A stretch of 64,000 nucleotides of DNA from a virus: positions 1 through 64,000 of IMG/VR virus record IMGVR_UViG_3300027970_000012. The stretch is one strand, 5' to 3'. This document shows, one piece after another, positions 22,225 through 30,506 of the stretch (its first letter is position 1; every line of letters begins with the position of its first letter). A program made the position numbers and the translations under genes. The notes beneath the pieces are model-generated. The model was not told the DNA's origin, did not search any database, and was given only the letters and a program-made list of their open reading frames with translations.

Positions 22225-24717
22225 TTAGGCATAAAATTTTGCAAGATTTACTCTTCTTTCTGGTGCCCATCCAATTGCATCTAAAATGTTAGTTAATGGA
22301 GACAAAAAGGATTTATCAAATTGAGTTTGATAATCAATATAATTATCTAAGTTAAATTCTTTTGGACAAGTCTGAATAAACGCAATGGTATTCTGACGAA
22401 TTGGATTGGGCAACTTAAGATAGCAAAATTTAATCTTTTCACCATTCTGAATTCGTTGATATTTTTGAGTAAGTCCCAACTCCCGAATATAATGATTGAA
22501 GAGCAATACTCCACGAATTTGCATTGGTGTGCCCTTCTTGAAAATAGTAAGATTTGATTTATATACATCCAATTTATTTACACTTCTGGGAAAAGAAATA
22601 TCCTCAATGGGTAATTGTATAAATTCAGATTTACATTTACTAATATAATTCACCATATCATTTTCAGTACCACTCATCATAATGGGAATGGCGTTCTTAA
22701 TCATTTTACGACACACCTGAGGAGTAGATGACTTAATCGCTTCCAATCCCTTAATCTTAATCTTAGGCGATGCATACCTAACTCCCTCATTGTCCCAGAC
22801 ATTTAGAATATACCTTTTCTTAGCAGTCCAGATTCCTCTATCGGATATGGTTTCTCTTTTCATATAAAGAGTGTTTCTATAGGCATTAGTGTATTGAGAA
22901 AATTCTTCAAAACAAGCAGTAATGAATTCTTGAAGCTTAATATCACATATTTTATCTAGAAAATTGATGGCAGTTTCTTTATCTGGTGGAGTTCCTTTAA
23001 ATATAGTTTGAATTACGGGTCCGAGGTTCAAAAAAACACTATCCGTGTCCATAGATATGGCGAAATCCACATCTTTCTTTCCTACAATTTTATTTAAGTA
23101 TTGATTGAGCTTGGATTCAATCCATTTAATCACAGTTTGTCCAGAAAATGTAATGGCTTTTGCATTATCCAATCTATAGTATCTAAATCCAGGATTTCCC
23201 AATGCTCCATATAAACTGTTCAGACAGATTTTCAAGTTGAGTTGAATATTATGATATTCCGTAATGAGATTTGATAGTTGTGGAGTGGGATTTATTTCAT
23301 ATTCCTTTTCAGCCTCAATCATTTTTGCCTTGTATAATTTTCTCTTTGTGAACATTTCGTCCACCAATTCTGGGAAAAATCCAAGAATGTCTTTTCTATA
23401 CATACATCCATTCGGGCATATCGCATAATCAGAATATGATTCGGTATCAATTCTTTTATGTAGAATGTTCTCAATGCTCGCTTGAGGATGCTTCGTCTCC
23501 ACTAAAGTTTCTGGACTCAAATTATACATCATAATCAATGACGGATAAAGTGAAGCAAGGTCAAAACTTACAACATATTCATACATTCCAGGAATAGGTT
23601 CCTTTACATATGCTCCTTCAAATTTCTCATCCTTTTCTACAGTATTTCTAGGTGGAATTGCAATATTCTTAGCCTTTAGATAATTGTATGTGATAGCATC
23701 CCACATTCTTACTTGAAAAAACACATCAGAGAAGTTGACTTTGGCGTTATAAGCCATCATCACACAAAGTTCCATCAATTTCATCTTTGATTCCAACTTA
23801 TCTACAAGAATAGTATCTTGAAGATTATATGAAATGAATTTTTGCCAATTCCGAGTATAAAATTCTTTGAAAGTTTCGTACTCAGAGTGGTCTAATTTGG
23901 TTTCCTCCAATTCAACTTCACCAATATAACCTAAAGCATAACTTTCTCTATTCACATATGTAAATTTTTTATATAAGTCTAGATAGTCAACAATAGAAAT
24001 TCCGACGATATCCGCAAGAACAGATACTTTTCCAGAAAATTCAATTTCTTTTGTGCGAACATCTTCCCAAGGAGAAAGCCTCTTAACTTCACCTCCAACG
24101 ATTTTACCAAACCTTCCAATCAAATATGGGAAGTCGTAAAGTGCTATGTTCCATCCAGTTACAATATCTGGGTAATTTCTCTCCCAAAACTCTATAAATT
24201 TATAAAATAAGTCAACTTCACCATCACACAAAACATAAGTAACATTTGGATTTTCATTTACATAAGGCTTCACTCCAAAGCAAGTAATCTGCTTCGTGTT
24301 CATATTATGAAGACAAATGGATAGAATTTCTTCATTACATTCTAATGGGCTCGGAAAGCCATATTCAGAAGAAACCTCAATATCAATTGTGTAAATTAGC
24401 AGTTTGGTTATATCATATTCAATTTTAGGTTCAGAATAAGTTTCTGAAATATATTGAAAAGTATAATTCTCCATTCCATAGATTTCAAATCCATCAACTT
24501 CCTTATACTTCTTATAGAATTCTCTACAATCCCGAATCGTTCCTGGGTTGATTTCTCTTACATAACTTCCATCTAATGTTTTATAATCTGTCTTAGCTTT
24601 ACTTGGAAGATAGAGTGTAGGAAGAAATTCAACTTCCGTTGAAAAATGTTCTCCATCTTCATACCCACGAACTAAAATACTATCTCGTCTTTGTGATATA
24701 TTCGTATAAAATCTCAA
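22225..24717 (-). CDS. 43: DNA polymerase gp43
   Basis: The 830-residue family B polymerase is uninterrupted. The exonuclease domain shows YTIDIEVSSEYGFP (Exo I) and GWNIALYDFPYL (Exo II). Polymerase motifs are SFDLASLYPSLIMMYN (A), KICLNSLYGALGNPGFRYY (B) and ISMDTDSVF (C). The start is TTG at 24717, overlapping the TGA of the upstream gene, with GAGGAGGAA 6 nt before it. It replicates the phage genome with clamp gp45 and loader gp44/62. This gene often carries inteins or introns in other phages, but here it has none. Confidence 0.95.
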   Translation of the reverse strand: MRFYTNISQRRDSILVRGYEDGEHFSTEVEFLPTLYLPSKAKTDYKTLDGSYVREINPGTIRDCREFYKKYKEVDGFEIYGMENYTFQYISETYSEPKIEYDITKLLIYTIDIEVSSEYGFPSPLECNEEILSICLHNMNTKQITCFGVKPYVNENPNVTYVLCDGEVDLFYKFIEFWERNYPDIVTGWNIALYDFPYLIGRFGKIVGGEVKRLSPWEDVRTKEIEFSGKVSVLADIVGISIVDYLDLYKKFTYVNRESYALGYIGEVELEETKLDHSEYETFKEFYTRNWQKFISYNLQDTILVDKLESKMKLMELCVMMAYNAKVNFSDVFFQVRMWDAITYNYLKAKNIAIPPRNTVEKDEKFEGAYVKEPIPGMYEYVVSFDLASLYPSLIMMYNLSPETLVETKHPQASIENILHKRIDTESYSDYAICPNGCMYRKDILGFFPELVDEMFTKRKLYKAKMIEAEKEYEINPTPQLSNLITEYHNIQLNLKICLNSLYGALGNPGFRYYRLDNAKAITFSGQTVIKWIESKLNQYLNKIVGKKDVDFAISMDTDSVFLNLGPVIQTIFKGTPPDKETAINFLDKICDIKLQEFITACFEEFSQYTNAYRNTLYMKRETISDRGIWTAKKRYILNVWDNEGVRYASPKIKIKGLEAIKSSTPQVCRKMIKNAIPIMMSGTENDMVNYISKCKSEFIQLPIEDISFPRSVNKLDVYKSNLTIFKKGTPMQIRGVLLFNHYIRELGLTQKYQRIQNGEKIKFCYLKLPNPIRQNTIAFIQTCPKEFNLDNYIDYQTQFDKSFLSPLTNILDAIGWAPERRVNLAKFYA

Positions 24718-25034
24718 TTAGATTCCTCCTCAGATTCTTGTTCTGGTGCAGCCTCCACTACTTCTGGTTCTTTCTCTTCAATCTTAGTTGCCGTTAAGTA
24801 TTTCTTAGTTAACATTTCATTGGGAGTAAACATAGTGAAAATATCATTACTCTTAAACGAAAATACTGTTTGGTCCGTAAGAACCCCCAGATATGGATAA
24901 AGTTTATCTCCCAGGTCTACTTTATATGGGAAATGCATTTCAAAATCTGGGTCGTCATAATCTTCTGCAACCACTTTAATTACATTATTTGAAACCAAAA
25001 TGTTTCCATTCTTGAATACTACTGCTTGAATCAT
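24714..25034 (-). CDS. Conserved hypothetical upstream of gp43
   Basis: The 106-residue protein starts MIQAVVFKNGNILVSNN. The middle (DPDFEMHFPYKVD, LYPYLGVLTDQTVFSFKSNDIFTMFTP) looks like a small beta domain, and the tail is acidic (EEKEPEVVEAAPEQESEEESN). I recall similar short proteins beside gp43 or gp45 in cyanomyoviruses. It overlaps gp43 by 4 nt and contains its ribosome-binding site, so translation is coupled. Function is unknown. Confidence 0.7.
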   Translation of the reverse strand: MIQAVVFKNGNILVSNNVIKVVAEDYDDPDFEMHFPYKVDLGDKLYPYLGVLTDQTVFSFKSNDIFTMFTPNEMLTKKYLTATKIEEKEPEVVEAAPEQESEEESN

Positions 25035-25063
25035 AACTTTTCCTCAATATCATTTATTCTAAT

Positions 25064-25105
25064 ACAAAAAAACGTCCTCGTCAAATAAAAGTTCAACGAG
25101 GACGT
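25064..25105 (-). terminator. Strong rho-independent terminator after hsp20
   Basis: A perfect 10-bp stem (25072-25081 with 25096-25105, ACGTCCTCGT and its complement), extended by TGAA/TTCA pairing, and followed by TTTTTTTG on the minus strand. Confidence 0.9.
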
Positions 25106-25125
25106 GCATCAATTTAATTTAAATT

Positions 25126-25557
25126 TCATACAATATTATATACTTGTTTTCTCTGATGTTCTGGAACTACAGTAGTGATTTCTACCGAAAGTAATCCATC
25201 AGAGAATCTCACTTCATTCACTCTCACTTCATCGCTTATAGTCCAGGACCTTCTGAAACTTCTATTTGCGATTCCATTGTAATGATATTTTTCATCTACG
25301 GTTGTAGACTTACTTCCTTCAATGACCAATTGATTTTTCTCGGTATACACAGAAATTTCATCTTTATGAAATCCTGCTACTGCAAGGTCCAATCTCTTTC
25401 TTCCTTCTCCTGAATCTACTAGATTATATGGAGGATAGTTTGATGTTGAATATCCTTCCGTCAGCCTATCAAACCAGGGGTCTAATCCAATTGTAAATCT
25501 GTCAATATCTTCTAGAATTTTTGAGATATTTCCAGTGTTGTATCTTGTAAGTAACAT
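25126..25557 (-). CDS. hsp20: Small heat-shock protein Hsp20
   Basis: The 143-residue protein has an alpha-crystallin domain: RLDLAVAGFHKDEISVYTEKN, LVIEGSK, GIANRSFRRSWTI and VRVNEVRFSDGLLSVEI (the GxLxVxI-type strand). It is an ATP-independent holdase that prevents aggregation. In cyanophages it is a core gene of unclear purpose, perhaps protecting photosystems or folding virion proteins. Its leader holds a 10-bp hairpin at 25612-25636, and a terminator follows. AAGGAG precedes the ATG. Confidence 0.92.
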   Translation of the reverse strand: MLLTRYNTGNISKILEDIDRFTIGLDPWFDRLTEGYSTSNYPPYNLVDSGEGRKRLDLAVAGFHKDEISVYTEKNQLVIEGSKSTTVDEKYHYNGIANRSFRRSWTISDEVRVNEVRFSDGLLSVEITTVVPEHQRKQVYNIV

Positions 25558-25611
25558 AGTTGATTCTCCTTAATAAGCGAGTGTATATTGTGAGCCCATT
25601 CGGCACTCATA

Positions 25612-25636
25612 GAAAGAGTTGAACTCCAACTCTTTC
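25612..25636 (-). promoter_or_regulatory. Hairpin in the hsp20 leader
   Basis: A perfect 10-bp inverted repeat (GAAAGAGTTG, 5-nt loop, complement) between regA and hsp20, ending 54 nt before the hsp20 ATG. No T-run follows on either strand, so it is not a terminator. It may be a leader structure or processing site. Confidence 0.6.
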
Positions 25637-25695
25637 ACTATATTTACACAACTATTGAGAATTTGCAAGAGTTATTGAAGTGGGAATACCCGAAC

Positions 25696-26133
25696 TTATT
25701 CTGAAACTTCAGTTTCGCTCTTTTTTCCGATTGTATACTTTGAAACTAAATTATATTCGCTCTTATCTTTATGAGGAATCACTTTAATTTGATTCATTGG
25801 GCAGATTTCTTGAAACTTATCTGGCTCTACAATTTTTACCAATCCCCAATCTTGAAGAAGAAATGCAATTCGGTTTCTTCTTTGAACATCATTCAGAGTT
25901 AAATTATTATACTTACCGTCAAGTAAAAAGAGTTCCTTAAAACTCACTAGATAATACTTACTCTTCTTGTGTAGAATATGCACGGATTGATATAGAGTTT
26001 GGTCTTTCTTAGACAACACTCCAATGCGAGAAAGAGTTTCCTTTACCTTGAGAAAATCATCTGGCTCAGAGAGCTTAATTTCAAGCATTGATTCCAAGGA
26101 CCAATCAACTTTGTTTTCATTCATAGTATTCAT
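25696..26133 (-). CDS. regA: RegA translational repressor
   Basis: The 145-residue protein matches the T4 RegA type: MLEIKLSEPDDFLKVKETLSRIGV, ILHKKSKYYLVSFKELFLLDGK, then LNDVQRRNRIAFLLQDWGLV near the RNA-binding surface. It binds AU-rich translation-initiation regions of early mRNAs (gp44, gp45, its own) and blocks ribosomes. It lies directly downstream of gp62-gp44 (5-nt gap), the same order as in T4 and other cyanophages. An acidic Ser/Glu tail is added at the C-terminus. Confidence 0.9.
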   Translation of the reverse strand: MNTMNENKVDWSLESMLEIKLSEPDDFLKVKETLSRIGVLSKKDQTLYQSVHILHKKSKYYLVSFKELFLLDGKYNNLTLNDVQRRNRIAFLLQDWGLVKIVEPDKFQEICPMNQIKVIPHKDKSEYNLVSKYTIGKKSETEVSE

Positions 26134-26138
26134 TGTAT

Positions 26139-26516
26139 TTAAATTTCACCAGTTTGTGATGTTTTCATTATATAGGTAATTTGGTCTTTTGTTAGCACTT
26201 CTAAAGCTTGTTGAGCCTTGTCGTTATTATAACCAAAATAGGATTTTATTGTATCTAGGTTGTCTATATTCAACTTTTTTACCCAGAATCTAGGTCTTTT
26301 TCTTTTCCGAATAGAATTAAATAGAAAGCTATATTGAATATCTTTATCTAAGAAATGTCTGAAATTCATCTCATTACATAATAGTAGACAATCAAGTTGA
26401 TGAGACAGAGCCTTATTTACAATATAGGGATTGTAGTTCTTTCGTGGGTCCTGTGAAGTTAAGTCTTCTTTAGTTTCAGAGATACTTGTTACCCAATCAA
26501 ATGGATTTGTGGTCAT
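26139..26516 (-). CDS. 62: Clamp loader small subunit gp62
   Basis: The 125-residue protein has NPFDWVTSISETKEDL, NPYIVNKALSHQLDCLLLCNEMN, and YFGYNNDKAQQALEVLT, the standard gp62 pattern in cyanomyoviruses. It combines with four gp44 subunits to load the gp45 clamp onto primer ends. It overlaps gp44 by 4 nt, so subunit ratio is probably set by translational coupling. Confidence 0.88.
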   Translation of the reverse strand: MTTNPFDWVTSISETKEDLTSQDPRKNYNPYIVNKALSHQLDCLLLCNEMNFRHFLDKDIQYSFLFNSIRKRKRPRFWVKKLNIDNLDTIKSYFGYNNDKAQQALEVLTKDQITYIMKTSQTGEI

Positions 26517-27454
26517 TTGAACTTACACTCAGACATAATTTCAATCAAACAGGCAAGTAGATTAATTTCAGTATCCGCGACAAAGGAATTCTTATATTGA
26601 TAGTCTGCAATATGAATAATTGCAATGGGTAGAGTTTCTGGTAGCAGTGCTAGACTTAATCCATCATATAGTTGACGATAGACTTTTATTACGTCATTAT
26701 CGGTATTTTGACTTGTCCACTTTTTAACTTCTCTGAAGTCTCTTTCCTTCATATGAGTTAGAAGTTCATCAATATTCTTTTGTGAATTTGCCGCAATAGA
26801 GCCTAAATCTAATTTCCCAGAAGAAGAATATCTCTGAAGTTCATTAAGAGTTCGTCGGAAATCTGGAAAGTGTTTCTGAATGAGTTCAACTAAAATTTTA
26901 TCTTCATACTCAATTTCTTCTAACTGAAGAATATTCTTCAATCTTTGAAAGAATTCCATCGCAAGCTTTGGTCTATCTTGTGCGGGAATAGTAAAGTCTA
27001 GAACTGATGCTCTAGAGTGAAGTGGTGGAAGTATTTTATTCTTATAATTACAGGTAAAAATGAATGAGCAATTCTTCTGTAGCTTCTCAATTGCTCCACG
27101 CAAAGCAAGTTGTGCATCATGAGTTACATTATCGGCCTCATCAATGAGCAGAATCTTCTTTCCTGTGTTCACCAGAGAAATTGTAGAGGCATAAGACTGA
27201 ACTTTATTACGAATGGTATCAATGAATCTTCCTTCCTCCGAACCATTAATCATCATAAAATCCAGCTTCATTTCATTCGCTAGAGCTTTAATGGTTGACG
27301 TTTTTCCAATTCCAGGAGGTCCAGATAGAATTATATTTGGAACTTCTTTAGTATCCCGAATATGAAGAAAGAAATCCTTCAGCTCTTTTGGTAAAATACA
27401 GTCATCAATAGTCTTTGGAGCATACTTCTCCACAAATAGAAAATCTTCGCGCAT
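26513..27454 (-). CDS. 44: Clamp loader ATPase gp44
   Basis: The 313-residue AAA+ protein shows Walker A SGPPGIGKTST (about 44-54), Walker B ILLIDEADN (about 100-108), sensor 1 FIFTCNYKNK and the HSRA arginine finger (SRC-like). C-terminal collar helices follow. It forms the ATPase of the clamp loader with gp62. A weak sigma-70-like promoter lies at 27477-27505. No intein is inserted, although this P-loop family is a frequent target. Confidence 0.93.
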   Translation of the reverse strand: MREDFLFVEKYAPKTIDDCILPKELKDFFLHIRDTKEVPNIILSGPPGIGKTSTIKALANEMKLDFMMINGSEEGRFIDTIRNKVQSYASTISLVNTGKKILLIDEADNVTHDAQLALRGAIEKLQKNCSFIFTCNYKNKILPPLHSRASVLDFTIPAQDRPKLAMEFFQRLKNILQLEEIEYEDKILVELIQKHFPDFRRTLNELQRYSSSGKLDLGSIAANSQKNIDELLTHMKERDFREVKKWTSQNTDNDVIKVYRQLYDGLSLALLPETLPIAIIHIADYQYKNSFVADTEINLLACLIEIMSECKFK

Positions 27455-27476
27455 AATAATTTAATCTCACTTCTAT

Positions 27477-27505
27477 ACTGTAATTTAACCTAATATGATT
27501 GTAAA
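27477..27505 (-). promoter_or_regulatory. Possible sigma-70-type promoter for gp44-gp62-regA
   Basis: TTTACA, 17-nt spacer, TACAGT on the minus strand, 23 nt before the gp44 ATG. The match is moderate; position and spacing agree with the other early promoters here. Confidence 0.4.
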
Positions 27506-27507
27506 GA

Positions 27508-28380
27508 TTATAAATCTTCTATGTCCCTAAATCCTAAGAAAACAGGATGCCTAGGCAATTCCTTCACTCCGTGAGCAAAATACTTATATTTTACCAATTT
27601 ACCAATATAATATTCTTGATTCTCCCAAATCTCATTCCGCACTTCATCATTTAGTCCAGAACCAATACTGAACTCCAATCCAGATGTATTTCTAACCCAG
27701 AGTGCTCCAGCAGTTCCTGTAGCTACCATTCCATCAAGTGCTGACGAACGTTTAGTTCGCCCAAAGTTATCCTTCTCCGCGAGATTTTGATTACTCAGTT
27801 TTTCTTCAATTCCTAAGATAACTGCTTCATCATCTAGAAATCTCTTTACTTTGAGTAGAATATTATCATTTACAGTGGACCTACCGAACTTATATGTTCC
27901 CATTGGGTCACGAAGCATTACTCCCTCATATCCAGCCTCTAAACAAATTTGCTCATATGCATTCAATTCTTCAAGTGTCTTTATACTAATTCCAGATAGT
28001 ATTTGATATTCAAATGGAATATCAAGTTTAGGAAGATTAGGCATTCTAAGATAAAATGGAAGAATTTCCGTGTCGGATGGGTCAACGTAATCAAAAATCC
28101 ACATTTTAAAATTAGGTTCTCCCTCAATGGTCATAATTCCAGAAGTTGAGTCCTGAAAGTTATTTCCACAAGTCAGTTCTCCATCAATACCCTCTGGTAA
28201 AAATATTCGCAGTAGTTCCTGAATATAAACGTTCCTTATAGGTTTGAATGTTCTAGATACAGCTTGCCCGTCAATCATCAAGGTTCTAATTCCATCAATC
28301 TTAGGAGTAGCAATATAAGGAAATTTCGCTTTATTTGGGTCAAATTTTCCCGCTAATAGTGGCTTGGTTATTCTAGGCAC
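27508..28380 (-). CDS. ATP-dependent DNA ligase
   Basis: The 290-residue protein has the nucleotidyltransferase motif I PYIATPKIDGIRTLM (Lys is the AMP-attached residue), motif III-like FKMWIFDYVD, motif IV EGVMLRDP and motif V ILLKVKRF, then a C-terminal OB domain. It lacks extra N-terminal domains and is short, like small phage/T7-type ligases, not T4 gp30. The start is GTG at 28380, overlapping the end of the upstream gene (AGTGCCTAG). It seals nicks during replication and repair. Confidence 0.9.
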   Translation of the reverse strand: MPRITKPLLAGKFDPNKAKFPYIATPKIDGIRTLMIDGQAVSRTFKPIRNVYIQELLRIFLPEGIDGELTCGNNFQDSTSGIMTIEGEPNFKMWIFDYVDPSDTEILPFYLRMPNLPKLDIPFEYQILSGISIKTLEELNAYEQICLEAGYEGVMLRDPMGTYKFGRSTVNDNILLKVKRFLDDEAVILGIEEKLSNQNLAEKDNFGRTKRSSALDGMVATGTAGALWVRNTSGLEFSIGSGLNDEVRNEIWENQEYYIGKLVKYKYFAHGVKELPRHPVFLGFRDIEDL

Positions 28381-28924
28381 TGTTAGTTTCTATCCAATCA
28401 GGTTTTCTATGCGGGGCACGAACATAATCGGTCGCTGCCCAAGGTTTTGATGCAATGTATCTTTTATATGCCTCAAATGTGGAGATAGATTCATCATATT
28501 TAAGCTCATCGGGCATAGCTCGTGTAAATTCGTTTAGCTCACATAAATGAGGAATTCGATTTGGCCGCATTCCAATATTAGTCTCAAAAATATTGTATGC
28601 AACAATTAGTGTGTCTAAGCAACCGTGAGAGCGTCCGTATCTCCTATCAAATTCATCACATAATCCAAACCCATGCATTATCAGCCAAGCAAGATTATTT
28701 ACATTTCTTGCTGCCCATACTGTGCAAGGATGATTGCGAAATGCACCTCTTTCGGTTTTATATGGAGTTCTATCTTTTTTAGGTATGGTTCCCCAATCAA
28801 AATACCACTTGGAATACACAAGTGCAATCATTTGACATGTCTCAATCCCCATTTTACATATATGAGAGTCAGGAAGTACATTAGCACTATCAATTGGATT
28901 TGATGAGGTCACAAAAATATTCAT
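28373..28924 (-). CDS. Conserved phage protein, possibly pyrimidine-dimer glycosylase-related
   Basis: The 183-residue protein begins MNIFVTSSNPIDSANVLPDSHICKMGIETCQMIALVYSKW. N-terminal Asp-x-His-x-x-K-M plus E-T/S-x-Q-M is the signature of a widespread phage family sometimes annotated as pyrimidine-dimer DNA glycosylase-like. The later HPCTVWAARNVNNLAWL and AMPDELK parts are also typical of it. Activity has not been shown to my knowledge. It overlaps ligase by 8 nt, consistent with a repair context. Confidence 0.7.
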   Translation of the reverse strand: MNIFVTSSNPIDSANVLPDSHICKMGIETCQMIALVYSKWYFDWGTIPKKDRTPYKTERGAFRNHPCTVWAARNVNNLAWLIMHGFGLCDEFDRRYGRSHGCLDTLIVAYNIFETNIGMRPNRIPHLCELNEFTRAMPDELKYDESISTFEAYKRYIASKPWAATDYVRAPHRKPDWIETNSA

Positions 28925-28942
28925 AATAAAATAAATTCAAAG

Positions 28943-29230
28943 TTATGATAAAGAAAGTGCAAGTTCAATTGCACTTTTAGCTGATGGTAGAGTTGGCCAG
29001 CCTAAATGTAAATTAGCTACATTAAGCTCTTTTTCTGAGGGCCTTCTCATTTGAAATCCAATTAAGTCATCATCAGGAGAACAATTCCACTGAAAGCTAA
29101 TGGGACGAATAAAATAAATTCCAGCGTGAGCAACTACAATGTCCTGTAGGTCAACAAATCCTAATCCACGTAATGCACACTCAAGCTTAAGAGAGTAGCA
29201 TCCATCAATTACTTTAAGTCTACTCGGCAT
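28943..29230 (-). CDS. Hypothetical protein
   Basis: About 95 residues from the ATG at 29230 (MPSRLKVIDGCYSLKLECA); a TTG five codons upstream is an alternative. The sequence has Cys- and Gly-containing short strands (LRGLGFVDLQDIVVAHAGIYF), suggesting a small globular fold. I do not recognise it. It follows a late-type box (29255-29261) but lies among early/middle genes. Confidence 0.55.
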   Translation of the reverse strand: MPSRLKVIDGCYSLKLECALRGLGFVDLQDIVVAHAGIYFIRPISFQWNCSPDDDLIGFQMRRPSEKELNVANLHLGWPTLPSAKSAIELALSLS

Positions 29231-29254
29231 TTGATGTAAAAGCAAGATTTGAAA

Positions 29255-29261
29255 TATTTAT
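29255..29261 (-). promoter_or_regulatory. Possible late promoter
   Basis: ATAAATATTTC on the minus strand, about 25 nt upstream of the ATG at 29230. It overlaps the end region of the previous gene. Confidence 0.45.
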
Positions 29262-29267
29262 TTCAAC

Positions 29268-29549
29268 TCACCAAATAACATCAAAAAGTGGAGGGTCCGT
29301 CCCTGTTAAAATAAATACAATAGCTTCACCTAATTTAAACCCTTCTGAGCTTGAAAACATAAACGTAAGCGGCCATCCGTGTTTACATTCCCAACCACCT
29401 TGACCATAAAAATAAATTAGAGCTGCCCGAGTAGCTAACAGTTCCAACCAATTATCTTGATATGATACTGCAGAAGGTGCTCTAAATTGTACTGGGGAAT
29501 CCTCTTCGGTGTGGACTTCTTTAATTTTATAGTAAAATTTCTTTTCCAT
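29268..29549 (-). CDS. Conserved small phage protein
   Basis: The 93-residue protein starts MEKKFYYKIKEVHTEEDSP. It contains NWLELLATRAALIYFYGQGGWECKHGWPLTFMF and ends PPLFDVIW. A D/N-W-x-x-L...A...GGWE...WPL-F pattern recurs in many tailed phages as a small protein of unknown function (from memory). No catalytic motif. It follows a small ORF and an early promoter at 29635-29663. Confidence 0.65.
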   Translation of the reverse strand: MEKKFYYKIKEVHTEEDSPVQFRAPSAVSYQDNWLELLATRAALIYFYGQGGWECKHGWPLTFMFSSSEGFKLGEAIVFILTGTDPPLFDVIW

Positions 29550-29554
29550 ATACT

Positions 29555-29617
29555 TTAATATGTGGGTAGTGGCTTCAAATCTGGGTCTAATTCAAGAGCA
29601 ATAGCAAACATACTCAT
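29555..29617 (-). CDS. Possible 20-residue ORF downstream of an early promoter
   Basis: ATG to TAA encodes MSMFAIALELDPDLKPLPTY. It lies right after the sigma-70 promoter at 29635-29663 with a weak GAAG upstream. It could be a leader peptide or chance. Confidence 0.3.
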   Translation of the reverse strand: MSMFAIALELDPDLKPLPTY

Positions 29618-29634
29618 TTAGCTTCACTTCGTTC

Positions 29635-29663
29635 ATCCTAGCAGGACTACGAACTCAAGTCAA
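29635..29663 (-). promoter_or_regulatory. Sigma-70-type promoter
   Basis: TTGACT, 17-nt spacer, TAGGAT on the minus strand. It overlaps the end of the degenerate ORF at 29647-29799 and should drive the 29549-27508 group (small genes and ligase). Confidence 0.65.
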
Positions 29664-29799
29664 GTCTTCCCAATTTGTATTTCTCATTCCCTAGTTCAAT
29701 AATATTCTCTCCATTCTCAGATAAAGCTATCTGTAGTTACTTTCTTAATTTTACATCTGCAAGAATTTCTTTCATTCTATCTGAAATATGAGCTTTCAT
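29647..29799 (-). pseudogene. Short gene interrupted by in-frame TAA
   Basis: From the ATG at 29799 the frame gives MKAHISDRMKEILADVKLRK, a TAA at 29737-29739, and then LQIALSENGENIIEL, GNEKYKLGRLDLSS and TAG. The part after the stop reads like protein (ELGNEKYKLGRLDL). A CAA-to-TAA change would explain it. It starts 2 nt after the phosphoesterase stop. Confidence 0.55.
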
Positions 29800-29801
29800 A
29801 A

Positions 29802-30506
29802 TTAATACTTCTCTATGGAATACATTCCATTCTTTTCCACAATTGCGGAACAGATATCGCACCAATCACCACAACACATATAAGTGATTGTATCAAATCT
29901 TCTAATATTTGGAACGTGAATGTGCCCACAAATGATTCCATCGTATTTTTCATCTCGTTGAGCACAATATGATGCTATATCAGTCTCATATTGCTGAATA
30001 TATTTTCTTCCGCGAATACTATTCTTAAGTAGACTAATCAGTGAAAACTTCAAATATTTTTCTAAGAAGATATTCAGTGGAGTCACAAATTCATAACCCT
30101 TATTGAAGAGTAATTGCTTCCAGGACCCAGAAGAATACTCAGAATACTTGTCACCATGAACACATAGGAATTTATGTCCAGTTGAATCTATATGAACATA
30201 TTCGTTCACTATATTCAGATTTTTGTACTCAAACTTAGCATATCTACGAATCTGAGCCTCGTGATTTCCTAGAATATAAACTACTTCCGTTCCAGTTTTC
30301 ATTAAATTTAATATCTGATGAATGCACTCAGTATGTTCTCTTCTCCATCTTGTGTTATATTTCTCCATACAGTAGATGTCTACAATATCACCTACTAGCA
30401 CCAATTTTTTAGTTTTGAGTTCCTTTAAAAACTTAAGAAGTTTTTTTGTATTACATCGGTCAGTTCCCAAATGTGAATCTGATATAAAGACTGTATCATA
30501 TTTCAT
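29802..30506 (-). CDS. Calcineurin-type metallophosphoesterase (LpxH-like)
   Basis: The 234-residue protein shows the five phosphoesterase motifs: FISDSHLG, LVGDIVDIY, ILGNHEAQ, CVHGDKY and ICGHIHVP. This set is closest to UDP-2,3-diacylglucosamine hydrolase-like proteins, with a central helical insert (KYLKFSLISLLKNSIRG). The two-metal site is complete, so it should be active on a phosphodiester or monoester. The substrate is unknown: a lipid A precursor, nucleotide or RNA end are options. A CTAAATA-type late promoter lies at 30525-30531. Confidence 0.85.
   Translation of the reverse strand: MKYDTVFISDSHLGTDRCNTKKLLKFLKELKTKKLVLVGDIVDIYCMEKYNTRWRREHTECIHQILNLMKTGTEVVYILGNHEAQIRRYAKFEYKNLNIVNEYVHIDSTGHKFLCVHGDKYSEYSSGSWKQLLFNKGYEFVTPLNIFLEKYLKFSLISLLKNSIRGRKYIQQYETDIASYCAQRDEKYDGIICGHIHVPNIRRFDTITYMCCGDWCDICSAIVEKNGMYSIEKY

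Noticed and set aside
25612-25636. 10-bp hairpin as a terminator of regA
   Set aside because: No T-run follows on the minus strand and hsp20 lies downstream on the same strand; kept only as a leader structure.
29635-29663. Possible tRNA in the 29.6 kb gap
   Set aside because: The GC-richer stretch has no cloverleaf or T-loop; it fits a sigma-70 promoter.
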